62,900 nucleotides of DNA from a virus: positions 1 to 62,900 of IMG/VR virus record IMGVR_UViG_3300042987_001364; one strand, written 5' to 3'. This document shows positions 24,734 to 35,470 of this stretch, piece after piece. The notes beneath the pieces were generated by a model. It did no database searches, was not told the origin of the DNA, and worked only from the letters and a program-made list of their open reading frames with translations. Position 1 is the first letter of the stretch; each line of letters opens with the position of its first letter. The position numbers and the translations under genes are program-made.

Positions 24734-26597
24734 GAAGTTACAGTTGCGACCGGGCATGTGGAGAGAAGGAACGCGATATACGGCGGAGGGCGGCTGGTAT
24801 GACGGAGATAAAATCCGGTTTCGCCAAGGTACGCCCGAAAAGATCGGTGGGTGGGAGCGTATTTCCGCCAACACCTATTTAGGGGTGTGCCGGAGCCTGT
24901 GGAATTGGGTCACGCTCGCTAATTTGAACCTGATGGGCGTCGGCACTAATCTCAAGTTTTATATCGAGTCGGGCGGGGCGTATTACGACATCACGCCGAT
25001 CCGGGCCACAGTTACGCTGAATAATCCTTTCACGGCCACACTGAATTCATCGGTAATTACCGTCGCGCACACGGCGCATGGCTGTTCCACAGGAGACTTT
25101 GTGACCTTCAGTAGCGCAGTCGGGCTAGGGGGGAACATCAGTGCATCAGTGCTGAATCAGGAATATCAAGTTACCGTAATCAACAGTAACAGCTACACGA
25201 TTACCGTAGCGGCTACGGCTAATGCCACAGACGTGGCGGGGTCGCCCGGCGGCGGGGCGTCCGTGTCGGCAGCGTATCAGATTCCAACAGGCCCAGCTTT
25301 TACAGTACCACTAACCGGCTGGGGCGCGGGAACATGGGGCAGTGGTTCGTGGGGCATCACGGCGTCCGCGTTGCCAGACAGCTTGCGTGTGTGGAGCCAA
25401 AACAATTTTGGCGAGGACCTGATCTTCAATCCGCGCGGTGGTGGCATCTACTATTGGGACGCATCGGCAGGTCTTACAACCCGAGGCGTCGCGCTGTCTT
25501 CCTTATCCGGGGCGTCTAACGTACCCACGCAAGCCAACTTTGTGTTTGTGTCAGACACGAGCCGGTTTGTATTCGCTTTCGGAACGACAGATTATTTGTC
25601 ATCGACTTATGATCCGATGCTGATTCGTTGGTCAGATCAGGAAAGCGCGGTGAATTGGACGCCTGCTGCCACGAACCAAGCAGGTAGTGTGCGGTTGTCG
25701 CATGGGTCAGAGATTGTGACGTGCCTGCAAACTCGTCAGGAAATTCTCGTCTGGACTGATTCGGCGCTCTACGCGTTGCAGTACCTAGGCGCACCCGAAG
25801 TCTGGGGGACACAGCTTCTGGGCGACAACCTATCCTTGGCCGGACAAAACGCCCGAGCAATCGGCAGCGGCGTAGTGTATTGGATGGGCATCGACAAGTT
25901 TTACAAATACGACGGCCGGGTCGACACTTTACGTTGCGATTTGAAGCAGTTCGTATTCAGCGATTTCAACGCGGCGCAGCGCGGCCAAGTCTTTGCCAGT
26001 ACAAACGAAGGCTTCAACGAAGTCTGGTGGTTTTATTGCAGCGCCAACTCTACGACAATCGACCGGTACGTGGTGTACAACTACCTCGAAGATGTCTGGT
26101 ACTACGGCACCATGGCGCGCACAGCTTGGATCGACAGCGGGTTGCGCACTTACCCAGTTGCAGCGACATACCTGAACAACTTGGTGAATCACGAAACTGG
26201 AGTGGATGACAATTCCACTGGCGTGCCCGCGCCCATCAACGCCTACATTACCTCGTCGGAATTCGACATCGACGACGGGCATAACTTTGCGTTCATCTAC
26301 CGCATGCTGCCGGACGTGACATTCCGAGGATCGACGGCCGTGAGTCCAAGCGCAACCATGTATCTGTTGCCTCTCGCCAACTCGGGCTCGGGCTATAACA
26401 ACCCCGCGTCAGTCGGGGGTAGTAACTCTGCGGCAGTAACGCGTACGGCAACAGTGCCTATTGAACAATTCACCGGCCAAGTATTTACGCGGGTACGTGG
26501 CAGGCAGATGTCGATCAAGATGGAGAGCACTGGGCTGGGTGTGCAATGGCAGTTGGGTGCCCCGCGAATCGACCTCAGACCTGACGGCAGGCGGTAA
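24723..26597 (+). CDS. Tail hub or nozzle-like protein
   Basis: A 624-residue, beta-rich protein. LRPGMWREGTRYTAEGGWYD and IRFRQGTPEKIGGWERIS are marks of a tail protein family of podovirus-like environmental phages, comparable in place to P22 gp10. Trp-rich blade-like repeats in the middle (RVWSQNNFGEDLIFNPRGGG) suggest a propeller. It likely forms part of the short tail tube. Confidence 0.65.
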   Translation: MALKKLQLRPGMWREGTRYTAEGGWYDGDKIRFRQGTPEKIGGWERISANTYLGVCRSLWNWVTLANLNLMGVGTNLKFYIESGGAYYDITPIRATVTLNNPFTATLNSSVITVAHTAHGCSTGDFVTFSSAVGLGGNISASVLNQEYQVTVINSNSYTITVAATANATDVAGSPGGGASVSAAYQIPTGPAFTVPLTGWGAGTWGSGSWGITASALPDSLRVWSQNNFGEDLIFNPRGGGIYYWDASAGLTTRGVALSSLSGASNVPTQANFVFVSDTSRFVFAFGTTDYLSSTYDPMLIRWSDQESAVNWTPAATNQAGSVRLSHGSEIVTCLQTRQEILVWTDSALYALQYLGAPEVWGTQLLGDNLSLAGQNARAIGSGVVYWMGIDKFYKYDGRVDTLRCDLKQFVFSDFNAAQRGQVFASTNEGFNEVWWFYCSANSTTIDRYVVYNYLEDVWYYGTMARTAWIDSGLRTYPVAATYLNNLVNHETGVDDNSTGVPAPINAYITSSEFDIDDGHNFAFIYRMLPDVTFRGSTAVSPSATMYLLPLANSGSGYNNPASVGGSNSAAVTRTATVPIEQFTGQVFTRVRGRQMSIKMESTGLGVQWQLGAPRIDLRPDGRR

Positions 26598-26599
26598 AC

Positions 26600-27949
26600 A
26601 TGGCTCTCGTAGATGCACGCATGCCCGCTGTGCCGAGCCTGCCACTAGGTCCGGTGCAATACGACAAAAAGTTCATGGATCAGTTCGCAAACGTCTTGCG
26701 GCTGTATTTCAATCAACTCAACTACGTGGTGGATCAGCTCGTGGCAAACCAAGGCCCTTATGAAGTTGGCTTCTACGGCGGAGCCATTGATGCGTTCGGA
26801 CGCGCTCGTTTTAGCGAGCCGTATACATTATTCGATAGCCAGAATCGGTTTGCGGCCGATGACCAGTTCGACACCTCTACGGCTACAGGCGGCAGCACAA
26901 CGTATCAAGCCAATGAGAGCACGGTCGATCTCAATGTGACGACAAGCTCCGGTAGTGAAGTGGTGCGACAGACCTATCGTTCCATGCCATATCAGCCGGG
27001 TAAGAGCCTGCAAGTCATGGCGACATTTGTGATGAACGCCGGAAAAGAAAACCTTCGGCAACGCGTAGGCTATTTCAACACCGAAAACGGCGTGTTCTTC
27101 CAGCAGAACGGAACAACGAAATCCTTCGTGCTGCGCACTTACACCAGCGGCACCGCCAGCGACACACGAACCGTAAATCAGGCAGACTGGAACGGTGACA
27201 AGTTGGATGGAACCGGCGATAGCGGCTATACGCTCGACATTACGAAAGCGCAAATTTTCTTTGCCGACTTCGAGTGGCTGGGCGTAGGCAGTGTGCGGTG
27301 TGGCTTTGTCATCAACGGGCGATTCGTTATCTGCCACACATTCAACAACGCGAACGACATCAATAAGGTGTACATGACCACGGCTATTCTGCCGGTCAGG
27401 TATGAGATTACAAATACAGGCGTGACTGCATCTTCATCGACCATGAAGCAGATTTGCTCGACGGTCGTGTCAGAAGGCGGCTACCAGCAGCAAGTCAAAC
27501 AGCAGATTGCCCGGCGCACGACGGCCTTGGCAACAATTGGCACTACGCTCCTACCGCTGGTATCTATTCGGCTCAAAAGCACAAGGCTCGGGGCGATTGT
27601 GCTACCTCAACTGATGTCAGTGTTCCCAACAAGTGCAGGCAACTACGAAATTCAGTTGGTCAAAAACACGACCCTCACTGGCGCATCGTGGGTGACAAGT
27701 GGCTTCAATAATGTGGAATACGACATCACAGCAACAGCCATGAGTGGTGGCACTACGGTGCAGGTCGAATACTCCTCAGCGACAAACCAATCAGGTGGTT
27801 CCTCCACAGGAGATACAGGGTACAACTTTGATTTGCAACTAGGTGCCAGCCTTGCCGGGGTAAGCGACATCTACACAATCGGCGTGCGCGTATTGTCGGG
27901 CACGGGAGACGCCATTGGCGGACTTGCATTTATTGATTTGACGGATTGA
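26600..27949 (+). CDS. Tail structural protein
   Basis: A 449-residue protein. The N-terminus (VPSLPLGPVQYDKKFMDQFA then NQLNYVVDQLV) is typical of a protein that follows the nozzle gene in related phages. The rest is beta-rich with few charges. No enzyme motif is visible. It begins 3 bases after its neighbour's stop and precedes the large internal proteins. Confidence 0.6.
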   Translation: MALVDARMPAVPSLPLGPVQYDKKFMDQFANVLRLYFNQLNYVVDQLVANQGPYEVGFYGGAIDAFGRARFSEPYTLFDSQNRFAADDQFDTSTATGGSTTYQANESTVDLNVTTSSGSEVVRQTYRSMPYQPGKSLQVMATFVMNAGKENLRQRVGYFNTENGVFFQQNGTTKSFVLRTYTSGTASDTRTVNQADWNGDKLDGTGDSGYTLDITKAQIFFADFEWLGVGSVRCGFVINGRFVICHTFNNANDINKVYMTTAILPVRYEITNTGVTASSSTMKQICSTVVSEGGYQQQVKQQIARRTTALATIGTTLLPLVSIRLKSTRLGAIVLPQLMSVFPTSAGNYEIQLVKNTTLTGASWVTSGFNNVEYDITATAMSGGTTVQVEYSSATNQSGGSSTGDTGYNFDLQLGASLAGVSDIYTIGVRVLSGTGDAIGGLAFIDLTD

Positions 27950-27951
27950 TT

Positions 27952-30900
27952 ATGTCTGAGTGGTGGGAGCAACTTACCGGTGAATCGGGCGGCCCAAGCC
28001 AAGCGCAACTGAACCTGGCGGGTTGGGAATGGACGGGCGGAGAAGGAGGTAGTTGGAGACCTCCTCCGGGTTGGGTGAGCGACGACAACGCCCTTATGGG
28101 GTATCGTCCGCCCACACCTGAACCCCCGCCTCCACCCCCTCCGCCGCCTCCGCCGCCGCGTCAACAGATCATTATTGACTCAAGCGCGGCTAAGAACGCG
28201 TCTGAATACTGGTCACGCTGGTCCAAGGATGACCTTTATAACAGAAGCGCGGTACAGCTACAATATAACGGCGTTCCCGCTATTTTTGTACCTGAATCAT
28301 ATGTCCAAAAAGGTGCTTTGGTAGGCGATATTCAGTTCTACAACAAAGCCTTTTTGAACAAAGATAATTGGCAGTATTTGAAGCCAGTTCAATTGGAATC
28401 TGATGTGGTTCCAGAAAGCGATCCGGGTCGAAAGTTTCGGTATGATTACCTAGACAACCCCAACACGGGGTATTTAATCGAAAAGGATGTTTGGAAAAAC
28501 ATATTTAGCCCGAATCAAGTATACGCTCGCAAAAGCACCTTCAGCGTAAAAGGCAACTCCAAGGATTCGGTTCCCATACAAGGCATGGCCGAAATCGATG
28601 GCAAGCTTCAGTATTACGGTTTGCGCGGCGGAGAGAGCGCCGGAGAACTTACTACTTACGCAGATACATATCAGTCAAAAGGATGGAAGTCAGGTAGCAG
28701 CGGCTTTTTCCCAAGATTATTCAGTAACCCAGTCACACAGATTATTGGCGCTATTGTTGGCGGGGTTCCGTTCGTTGTTGGCTCGGCTATCGGCCGTTCG
28801 GCAGTGACCGGAAACTGGGGGCAGGCCGCACTATCGATTGCGCTGGCAAATATCCCCGGTGCGGACGGAGCGTCAGCGGTTGAAGGCACCATTTTCGAAA
28901 TTCCAGCAGTTGCCTCGTCCGTGAAAACGGTATCCGAGGTATTGGGCGTTTCCGCTGCAACGGCCGGTGCAATCGTAGGCGGAACTTTCACGTCGTTAGC
29001 ATCGGGCGGTGATATTAAAGATGTGCTGAAGACCGTCGCAGCGAATGTGGCGGGGCTCAATGTTGGTGAATACGTAGGGCAGTTAGTCGAAACAGCGGGA
29101 TTTAAGGGATTGCAACAGATTGCAACGGCGGTATCCAAAGAGGGTACTCGTGCCATGCTGTTGAATCAGGATATTCCAGCAGCTACTAAAAACGCGTTTA
29201 TCAACACGGCGGTTCCGCTTGCTCTGCAATCAGCACCGGGCTGGAAAAATCTAAGCGCAACGCAGCAGAAGGCCATTACGAGTGCCGCACTGGGAGCGGC
29301 ACAAGGCGGTAAGTTGGACGTTGGACAAACGATTAAGAACTTTGCGACTGAAGTATTCGCTGAATCGGCGCTGGAAACGCTCGGCAAGTCGATGAAGCTG
29401 TCAGCGTCGCAACGTCAGTTTGCGAAGGACTTGATCGTAGGCGGCATCCAAGGCAAACCATTGGATTCAGTGCTGCAAAAATCACTGCTCAACCAAGCCA
29501 AGGCAGGTATTCAGCTTCAGGTCAATGATGCCAACGCGCAAAAAGCAGGGTGGGCAGACTACGCGCAACAACAGGCGGCGCAGAGTCAGTACGGGCCCAA
29601 GATTACGGCAGCGGATTACCAAGCCCGGCAACAGGGTTGGGAGGACTTAGCCGATAAACGAGCCGCGATCAAAGCTTACGGCGACACCATCACGCCTGTT
29701 GGCGCCAAAGAACGCGAACAGGTCAAAAGCATTGATCCAAAGTTTGATGCCGAAGCCTATGCCAAGCTGAATGACGTGGCGGGCGACCCGTTTGCTCACT
29801 TTTTGGAGCAAGGCGTCAAGGCAAAGTTGCCTACAAACTACGCGGCTGGTGCGGATGAGGCACTAAAATCCGTTGGGTATTCGGCGTCGGGTAAAGAAGT
29901 AAATGAAGTTGCCAAAGGATTAAAAGATTCGGCAAACCCAGACGTGTTTCTGGCGCAGTGGTACGACCAGAAAACCGTAACTCAAAGCGAACTCGCACGG
30001 CTAGAGCAAGAAACCGGGATAACGCTGACGGATGCCCAAAGACAGAAACTCATCGGTCAAAATGACCAAGCTAAAGTCACAGCAGACTTGCAAAAACTTG
30101 GTGAGGTATCAAAGAAAGATCAACAAACGAAGCTCGTCCGAGAGCAAACGCTTACGGATAGTCTGATTAAAAAATTCACGGATCGCGGCGAGACACCAGA
30201 AGTAGCGCAGAGACGGGCGCAGGAGTATTTGTCGCAACTTCGGTCAGTTGAGAAACAACTGGCAGATGAAAAGACGCTGTATGCCAATCAAGTTGGTGCT
30301 AAATACGGTAGAAACTCGCCAGAGTTTATAGCCGCCATGCGCGACGTGTTGGAATACAAAGCCAAGGTCGGTGGATTTGGCGTTACAAAGGATGAGTCCG
30401 GTGCGTTTGTCACAACGACTGGCGCCAAGATTGATCCAGAAACGCTGAAATCAATTTCAGAGGTGTCAACATCTGGATTGTTGGCAGATGCCAAGAATGC
30501 GCTGTCCGGGCTGTTCCCACGAACAATCGGCACTATCCCGTCGGCAGCAGACATTACCAAAGAAGCGAAGGCGCTAGGCATTACTCTGACCAAAGATCAG
30601 ATCAATAGCATCGCGGGCAGGTACTCAGAACAGTCATTAACGGACCGTATCAAGGGCATCGCGGAAAGCGCGTTGGGAGCGATCATTCCGTCGGCAGAAG
30701 CTGCTGGGATAGCGCCGGTGGCTAGGGAAACTATCCGTCAAGAATATAACTCGCAAAAAGTAAGAGAATTTTTGACCGATTCTCAGGTGATGGCAAACAG
30801 AACGAATCCGAATGGGTTCTCCGGCTATGTAAATGCGTCGGGCCGAAAGTTGACCAATGCGGAGGCATATAACCTCGTCGGAAAAGAGCCGTTATATGGC

Positions 30901-32055
30901 AATCTCAATATACTGGTTCCAGATGGTAAGGGAGGCATAACGTATATTGGACGGGAAGTTTCAGAAACCCAAGATAAAGACGGTGAGGAAACGGTATCCC
31001 TGTCAGAAGCTCTGAACGAACAACAGAAAGAACAGCAAGCTATATCTCAGGCGCTGCGGGACATATTGGAAGGCAAAGAACCGCAACTGCCTCCTTTGCC
31101 TGAGCAGCCAACGCAACCTCCGACTCCTCCGACAGAGGAAAAGCCCACGGGTGGAGAAGGCACGACACAACCAACTCCGGAAACGCCTACGCCAACTCCG
31201 GTTACGCCTACGCCGGGAGGAGGGTCGATTGGTGAAGCGACAACTCCGACACCTACCCCTACACCAACTCCGGGTGCAGGCGATACAAACATCACGCCGG
31301 TAACGCCACAGGTGCCCACGCCAACACCGGAGACTGGTAGCGGATCAGGCGGTGCAGGCACAACACCTACACCTCCACCTACACCGGGAGGTGGTACGAC
31401 AGGCGGCACGACAGGCGATACAACGGGCGGCACGCCCGGAGGTATAACAGGTGGTACAACAGGCGGAGAGCCGGGGGGTACAACAGGTGGAGAGCCCGGA
31501 GGTACTACAGGTGGCACGCCGGGGGGTACTCCCGGAGGTACTACAGGCGGAGAGCCTGGTGGCACGCCGGGTGGTGGTCTTGGAGGCACCGGAATTGACA
31601 CAGGTACAGGTGGCGGCGGTATTGGTGGAGGTGGAACTGGGACCGGCGGCACAGGTGGCACAGGCGGTGGAACTGGAGGCGGAACAGGTACTGGGACTGG
31701 CACAGGCACAGGGCCCGGAACGGGTATCGGTGGCGGAACAAGTGCAGACATTCTCAAAGAATTGCGCGATATCCTCGGTCCGGGGTTTGCTGGCATCGCG
31801 ATCAATCAAGCGTTGTCGCAGTCGGCAACCAACAGACAGATACAGCAAGCGCAGCAACAGGCTAATTTCGGTAACTTGTTGTCAATTCTAGGGCTCGCTG
31901 GTCAGCAGAAGGAACAGCCAGAGATTCCGTTGCCGTTAGTAGGCAATATCACGCCCTATCAGTTCAGCACAAATTTGCTTGAGAACGTATATAAACCGAA
32001 AATGGCCGAAGGCGGCTCAATTGATGAATTGTTGAAAATTATTAGGGGATCGTGA
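27952..32055 (+). CDS. Very large virion or ejection protein with disordered linkers
   Basis: A 1367-residue protein. Near residues 45-65 it has a run of 12 prolines; about 255-305 is Gly/Ala-rich and hydrophobic (IIGAIVGGVPFVVGSAIGRS), so it may insert in membrane; the middle is helical with Gln/Lys; residues about 1045-1265 are an extreme Pro/Thr/Gly linker; the end carries AEGGSIDELLKIIRGS. Such proteins in podoviruses are packed in the head and injected with DNA. Start ATG 27952; TTG 27946 is possible. It overlaps the next gene by one base. Confidence 0.6.
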   Translation: MSEWWEQLTGESGGPSQAQLNLAGWEWTGGEGGSWRPPPGWVSDDNALMGYRPPTPEPPPPPPPPPPPPRQQIIIDSSAAKNASEYWSRWSKDDLYNRSAVQLQYNGVPAIFVPESYVQKGALVGDIQFYNKAFLNKDNWQYLKPVQLESDVVPESDPGRKFRYDYLDNPNTGYLIEKDVWKNIFSPNQVYARKSTFSVKGNSKDSVPIQGMAEIDGKLQYYGLRGGESAGELTTYADTYQSKGWKSGSSGFFPRLFSNPVTQIIGAIVGGVPFVVGSAIGRSAVTGNWGQAALSIALANIPGADGASAVEGTIFEIPAVASSVKTVSEVLGVSAATAGAIVGGTFTSLASGGDIKDVLKTVAANVAGLNVGEYVGQLVETAGFKGLQQIATAVSKEGTRAMLLNQDIPAATKNAFINTAVPLALQSAPGWKNLSATQQKAITSAALGAAQGGKLDVGQTIKNFATEVFAESALETLGKSMKLSASQRQFAKDLIVGGIQGKPLDSVLQKSLLNQAKAGIQLQVNDANAQKAGWADYAQQQAAQSQYGPKITAADYQARQQGWEDLADKRAAIKAYGDTITPVGAKEREQVKSIDPKFDAEAYAKLNDVAGDPFAHFLEQGVKAKLPTNYAAGADEALKSVGYSASGKEVNEVAKGLKDSANPDVFLAQWYDQKTVTQSELARLEQETGITLTDAQRQKLIGQNDQAKVTADLQKLGEVSKKDQQTKLVREQTLTDSLIKKFTDRGETPEVAQRRAQEYLSQLRSVEKQLADEKTLYANQVGAKYGRNSPEFIAAMRDVLEYKAKVGGFGVTKDESGAFVTTTGAKIDPETLKSISEVSTSGLLADAKNALSGLFPRTIGTIPSAADITKEAKALGITLTKDQINSIAGRYSEQSLTDRIKGIAESALGAIIPSAEAAGIAPVARETIRQEYNSQKVREFLTDSQVMANRTNPNGFSGYVNASGRKLTNAEAYNLVGKEPLYGNLNILVPDGKGGITYIGREVSETQDKDGEETVSLSEALNEQQKEQQAISQALRDILEGKEPQLPPLPEQPTQPPTPPTEEKPTGGEGTTQPTPETPTPTPVTPTPGGGSIGEATTPTPTPTPTPGAGDTNITPVTPQVPTPTPETGSGSGGAGTTPTPPPTPGGGTTGGTTGDTTGGTPGGITGGTTGGEPGGTTGGEPGGTTGGTPGGTPGGTTGGEPGGTPGGGLGGTGIDTGTGGGGIGGGGTGTGGTGGTGGGTGGGTGTGTGTGTGPGTGIGGGTSADILKELRDILGPGFAGIAINQALSQSATNRQIQQAQQQANFGNLLSILGLAGQQKEQPEIPLPLVGNITPYQFSTNLLENVYKPKMAEGGSIDELLKIIRGS
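31080..31740 (+). repeat. Low-complexity Pro/Thr/Gly coding stretch
   Basis: About 660 bases of short degenerate repeats such as GGTACAACAGGTGGAGAGCC encode alternating Pro-Thr and then Gly-Gly-Thr/Glu-Pro units. The opposite strand therefore has a long open frame, which I treat as a by-product. Confidence 0.8.
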
Positions 32056-33845
32056 TGGATGAGTCTAACAACAGCGGTGGAAACGATACGGAAATCGTGG
32101 TCGATAACCCAGATGTACCGGTGATCGATTGGGCAAACATCAAACTGCCCGAAGGTACAACATATGGCGATATTCTTAATTTCGCGTATGACCCTACTCA
32201 AACGGGTGGTTCGTCTTCGACGATCAAGGATTGGCTCTCCGGTCTTTTCAAGGGCGGCACATCGTCCGGTTCTGGCTCCTCCGGTACGGGAGGTTTGAGT
32301 GGGCTGTTGGGCGGCAGCACGCTGCCCGGAGTTTTGCAGAACAACGCAGGCATGCTCACGGCTCTTGCTGGTTTGTATTCTCTGATGGGTGGGAACAAGA
32401 AACAAACAGCCGGATATGCCGGGAATATCCCTCGTTACACCGCGACTCAGCAAGCCGTACAGCAACCAGCAGGCAGACCAGGTGGGCCGCGTGGTCGATA
32501 TCTGACAGATGTCCAGTACCGTGCCGGAGGTGGGTATCTCCGTGGCGCGACAGGTGGAATGGCGGACGAGTTAGACACAACCATTGACGACCAACAGCCA
32601 GCGAAGTTGAGCCACGGCGAGTTCGTTGTGCCCGCCGATGTGGTGTCACATCTGGGAGATGGGAATAGCGAAGCGGGCGCCAAGAAACTCTACGACATGA
32701 TGGATCGAGTTCGAAAAGCGCGTACCGGAAAGACGGAACAAGCACCAGAAATCAAAGCGGAGAAATACATGCCCAAGTACAACAAGGGTGGCATCGTGGC
32801 ATTTTCAAACGGAGCCTTGGTCCCCACAGCCACGACTACCGGTGCGACGGGGAACATTCCGGGTCTAAGCAGTCCTACACAAGTGGGGCAGACAGGCACA
32901 AGCACGGTCGGCACGCTGGCACCTTGGGCTGGTGAATACGTCACGGACATGCTTGGCAGGGCGCGCGCTTTGGCAGAAATGCCGTATACGCCGTACACCG
33001 GTGCGCTTACGCCTGAAGCATCCGGGCTCCAGCAGAAGGCATTTGCCGGGTTATCAGGTTTGACTACGCCGACTGGGATCGGAGCAGCCGAGCAAGAAGC
33101 AGCACGTCTGGGTGGACAGATGGCCGCTCAGACATACCGTCCTACTACGTTCGGATACGAGCAATTTACTCCTGCCGCTGCTCAGCAGTATATGAACCCG
33201 TACCTTCAAGCGGCCTTGAATCCACAACTGGAAGAAGCCCGTCGTCAGGCTGAGATTCAGCGGGCTCAACAAGCGGGGCGTTTGACCAAAGCAGGCGCAT
33301 TTGGCGGGTCACGTCAAGCAATCATGGAATCGGAACTGGCGCGTAACCTGCAACAGAATCTGGCAAACATCACCGGCCAAGGATACAACCAGGCTTATCA
33401 ACAAGCAGCGAATCAGTTCCAAGCAGATCAAGCACGCAAAGCAGCCGCACAACAAGCTACGGAAGCGTCTCGTCAGTTTGGTTCGACGTTCGGTATGCAA
33501 GGGCTCCAAGGCGCGTTGCAAGCGCAAACACAGCGGGCGAATCTTGCACAAGCCGGACAAGCGGCAGGACTGAGAAACATTGAAGCCCAGTTGGGCGCAG
33601 GCGCACAGCAGCGTGATATCGAGTCGCAAGGGCTGGCGGCGGATTACAACCGGTTCAAAGAAGAACGCGATTGGCCGTACAAGATGCTCCAGTACCAGCA
33701 GTCGTTCCTCCAAGGACTGCCGATTACCGCGACTTCATACACGGCGGACACGAGCCCGTTGCAGAACATCATCGGCTCCGGCACAGGTTTGTTGGCTCTC
33801 TATCAGGCACTAGCTGGCCTCGGTCAAGCCCCTGCATCCAAGTGA
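32055..33845 (+). CDS. Internal virion protein
   Basis: A 596-residue protein. A Gly/Ser-rich start leads to a conserved block PAKLSHGEFVVPADVVSHLG and AGAKKLYDMMDRVRKARTG, known from related phages, then YNKGGIVAFSNGALV. From about residue 330 it is a long Gln/Ala helix region (RRQAEIQRAQQAGRLTKAGA), ideal for a coiled virion core. One of four consecutive genes that probably form the ejected core. ATG 32055 follows AGGGG; the upstream GTG is possible. Confidence 0.6.
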   Translation: MDESNNSGGNDTEIVVDNPDVPVIDWANIKLPEGTTYGDILNFAYDPTQTGGSSSTIKDWLSGLFKGGTSSGSGSSGTGGLSGLLGGSTLPGVLQNNAGMLTALAGLYSLMGGNKKQTAGYAGNIPRYTATQQAVQQPAGRPGGPRGRYLTDVQYRAGGGYLRGATGGMADELDTTIDDQQPAKLSHGEFVVPADVVSHLGDGNSEAGAKKLYDMMDRVRKARTGKTEQAPEIKAEKYMPKYNKGGIVAFSNGALVPTATTTGATGNIPGLSSPTQVGQTGTSTVGTLAPWAGEYVTDMLGRARALAEMPYTPYTGALTPEASGLQQKAFAGLSGLTTPTGIGAAEQEAARLGGQMAAQTYRPTTFGYEQFTPAAAQQYMNPYLQAALNPQLEEARRQAEIQRAQQAGRLTKAGAFGGSRQAIMESELARNLQQNLANITGQGYNQAYQQAANQFQADQARKAAAQQATEASRQFGSTFGMQGLQGALQAQTQRANLAQAGQAAGLRNIEAQLGAGAQQRDIESQGLAADYNRFKEERDWPYKMLQYQQSFLQGLPITATSYTADTSPLQNIIGSGTGLLALYQALAGLGQAPASK

Positions 33846-33853
33846 GGTAAAAC

Positions 33854-35470
33854 ATGAATCTGGTTCAAATTCAAGAACGTCTCAAAGACACACCCACCCC
33901 GGCCCTGATGCAATATGCCAACGGGATGAACCCGATGGTTCCGCCCTATCTGGCCTTGGCAGAATTGCAGCGCCGTGAGTCCATTACTAAAGCGGCCGCC
34001 AATCAACAAGGTATGGCGCAAGGCCAGCAACCTAGTGTCAAAGAGCAAGTGGAACAGGCCGCAGGATTGGCAGCACTCCAAAAGCAAGCGCAAGCCAAAG
34101 GACTTCAGGCACTGACAGGTGCCGCACAACCAGCTCCGCCAGTGCCCACTCCGCAGCGTCAGCCCGAAGCTGAGGGAATTTCGGAACTCCCGACAGAAGG
34201 TATGTACAACTTTGCTGAAGGCGGAATTATCGGTTATGCCGCTGGGGGTCTACCGGATTATGAGTCACGAGTGCTTACTACTGAAGAATTACAGGAACAG
34301 TACAAACGTGCTCTCCGGGCGGGGAAGCCAGTAGTGGCGAATGCAATTTTAGAAGTGATAAAGAAACGTCAACCGTCGGAGCCTAAAACGGTTTCAGTGC
34401 CTGTTGCAGAGATGGAAGCCCCTCAACAAGCACCTGAGTTTGGGTTCCAGGGAAACGTAGCAGATATCACTAGGCAGATTGCGTCAATTCAAGACCCGAC
34501 AGATCGGCAACGTGCTCAGGAGCAGTTTCAACAGGAAATTTCGGCGGGAAATCCAAAACTGCAAACGGCTCAACCACAGCGTCCGCCGGTCATGCAGCCC
34601 GAACAGCCAGCACGACCGATGCCCGCTGTAGGTATTGCCGCGTTGCCCGGCGCAGAAGAATCAGCTCAATTCATGCGACAGAGAATGGCCGAGCCTTCTC
34701 CACAACAAGCGATCGGCACAGAACGGGAAATCGCTAAGGTTTACGGCATCGATCAGCCCTATGGCGATGAGCGCATGAAACGTGTCCAAGAGATGCAGGC
34801 GGAACGCCAGAAGATGCTGGAGCCGCGCGGTATGGAACGTCTGATGCGCGTGTTGGGGGGTATTGCAGGTCGTGGTTTAGAAGGCGCAGGTCCTGCGTAT
34901 TTGCAAGCCATCGAAGCGGAACGGGCATCCGATCTTGAGTTCCGCAAACAAATGGATGCGCTGATGGCTGGCACGGAAGAAAAACGTCGTGCAGCGATGG
35001 AAGCAAGAGCGGAACGTGCTCGTGGAGAATTTGGTAAAGCGCGGGAACTGCAAGCGGGCGCGGCTTCGGAAATGTTCAGAGCAGCCCAGCAACGGGAGTT
35101 GCGTCAGGCAGAGTTGGAGTTGCGCAAACTTGAACTCAAGGCGCAGCAAAAACGCGAACTCACGCCAGACGAACAGTGGCTGGTAAGTTATGCACAAGGT
35201 GATCCCAACAGATACTTGGAAGGCACAGAGAAACTTTATGGCGCCAAGACTGGAGCTAAGGCAGACCTGACTCGTGAAGGTCGACTGCAAGCTGCACAGA
35301 CGGAATATCGCAAGGCCATGCTTGATCCGATGCAGAAAGCAGCAATGGAGCAGGCGAACATTAAGACATTCGAGGACTTTGCAAAAAGATTCTATCCGCA
35401 GTTAGCGCAGGGGGCGTCGGAAGTTGATCCGATAGTCGCCAAAGGTCTGCAGATTATTGGGAGCAAATGA
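33854..35470 (+). CDS. Internal virion protein, helical
   Basis: A 538-residue protein. NLVQIQERLKDTPTPALMQY then GMNPMVPPYLALAELQRR is a conserved opening in this phage group; a GGIIGYAAGG turn follows; from about residue 290 the chain is an almost continuous charged helix (EMQAERQKMLEPRGMERLMR). Likely an internal core or scaffold-like ejection protein. The stop overlaps the start of the 1902-residue protein by 4 bases (ATGA). Confidence 0.6.
   Translation: MNLVQIQERLKDTPTPALMQYANGMNPMVPPYLALAELQRRESITKAAANQQGMAQGQQPSVKEQVEQAAGLAALQKQAQAKGLQALTGAAQPAPPVPTPQRQPEAEGISELPTEGMYNFAEGGIIGYAAGGLPDYESRVLTTEELQEQYKRALRAGKPVVANAILEVIKKRQPSEPKTVSVPVAEMEAPQQAPEFGFQGNVADITRQIASIQDPTDRQRAQEQFQQEISAGNPKLQTAQPQRPPVMQPEQPARPMPAVGIAALPGAEESAQFMRQRMAEPSPQQAIGTEREIAKVYGIDQPYGDERMKRVQEMQAERQKMLEPRGMERLMRVLGGIAGRGLEGAGPAYLQAIEAERASDLEFRKQMDALMAGTEEKRRAAMEARAERARGEFGKARELQAGAASEMFRAAQQRELRQAELELRKLELKAQQKRELTPDEQWLVSYAQGDPNRYLEGTEKLYGAKTGAKADLTREGRLQAAQTEYRKAMLDPMQKAAMEQANIKTFEDFAKRFYPQLAQGASEVDPIVAKGLQIIGSK

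Noticed and set aside
31047-31805. 252-codon minus-strand frame, Pro/Val-rich
   Set aside because: It is the complement of the Pro/Thr/Gly low-complexity stretch, which cannot easily contain stops on the other strand.
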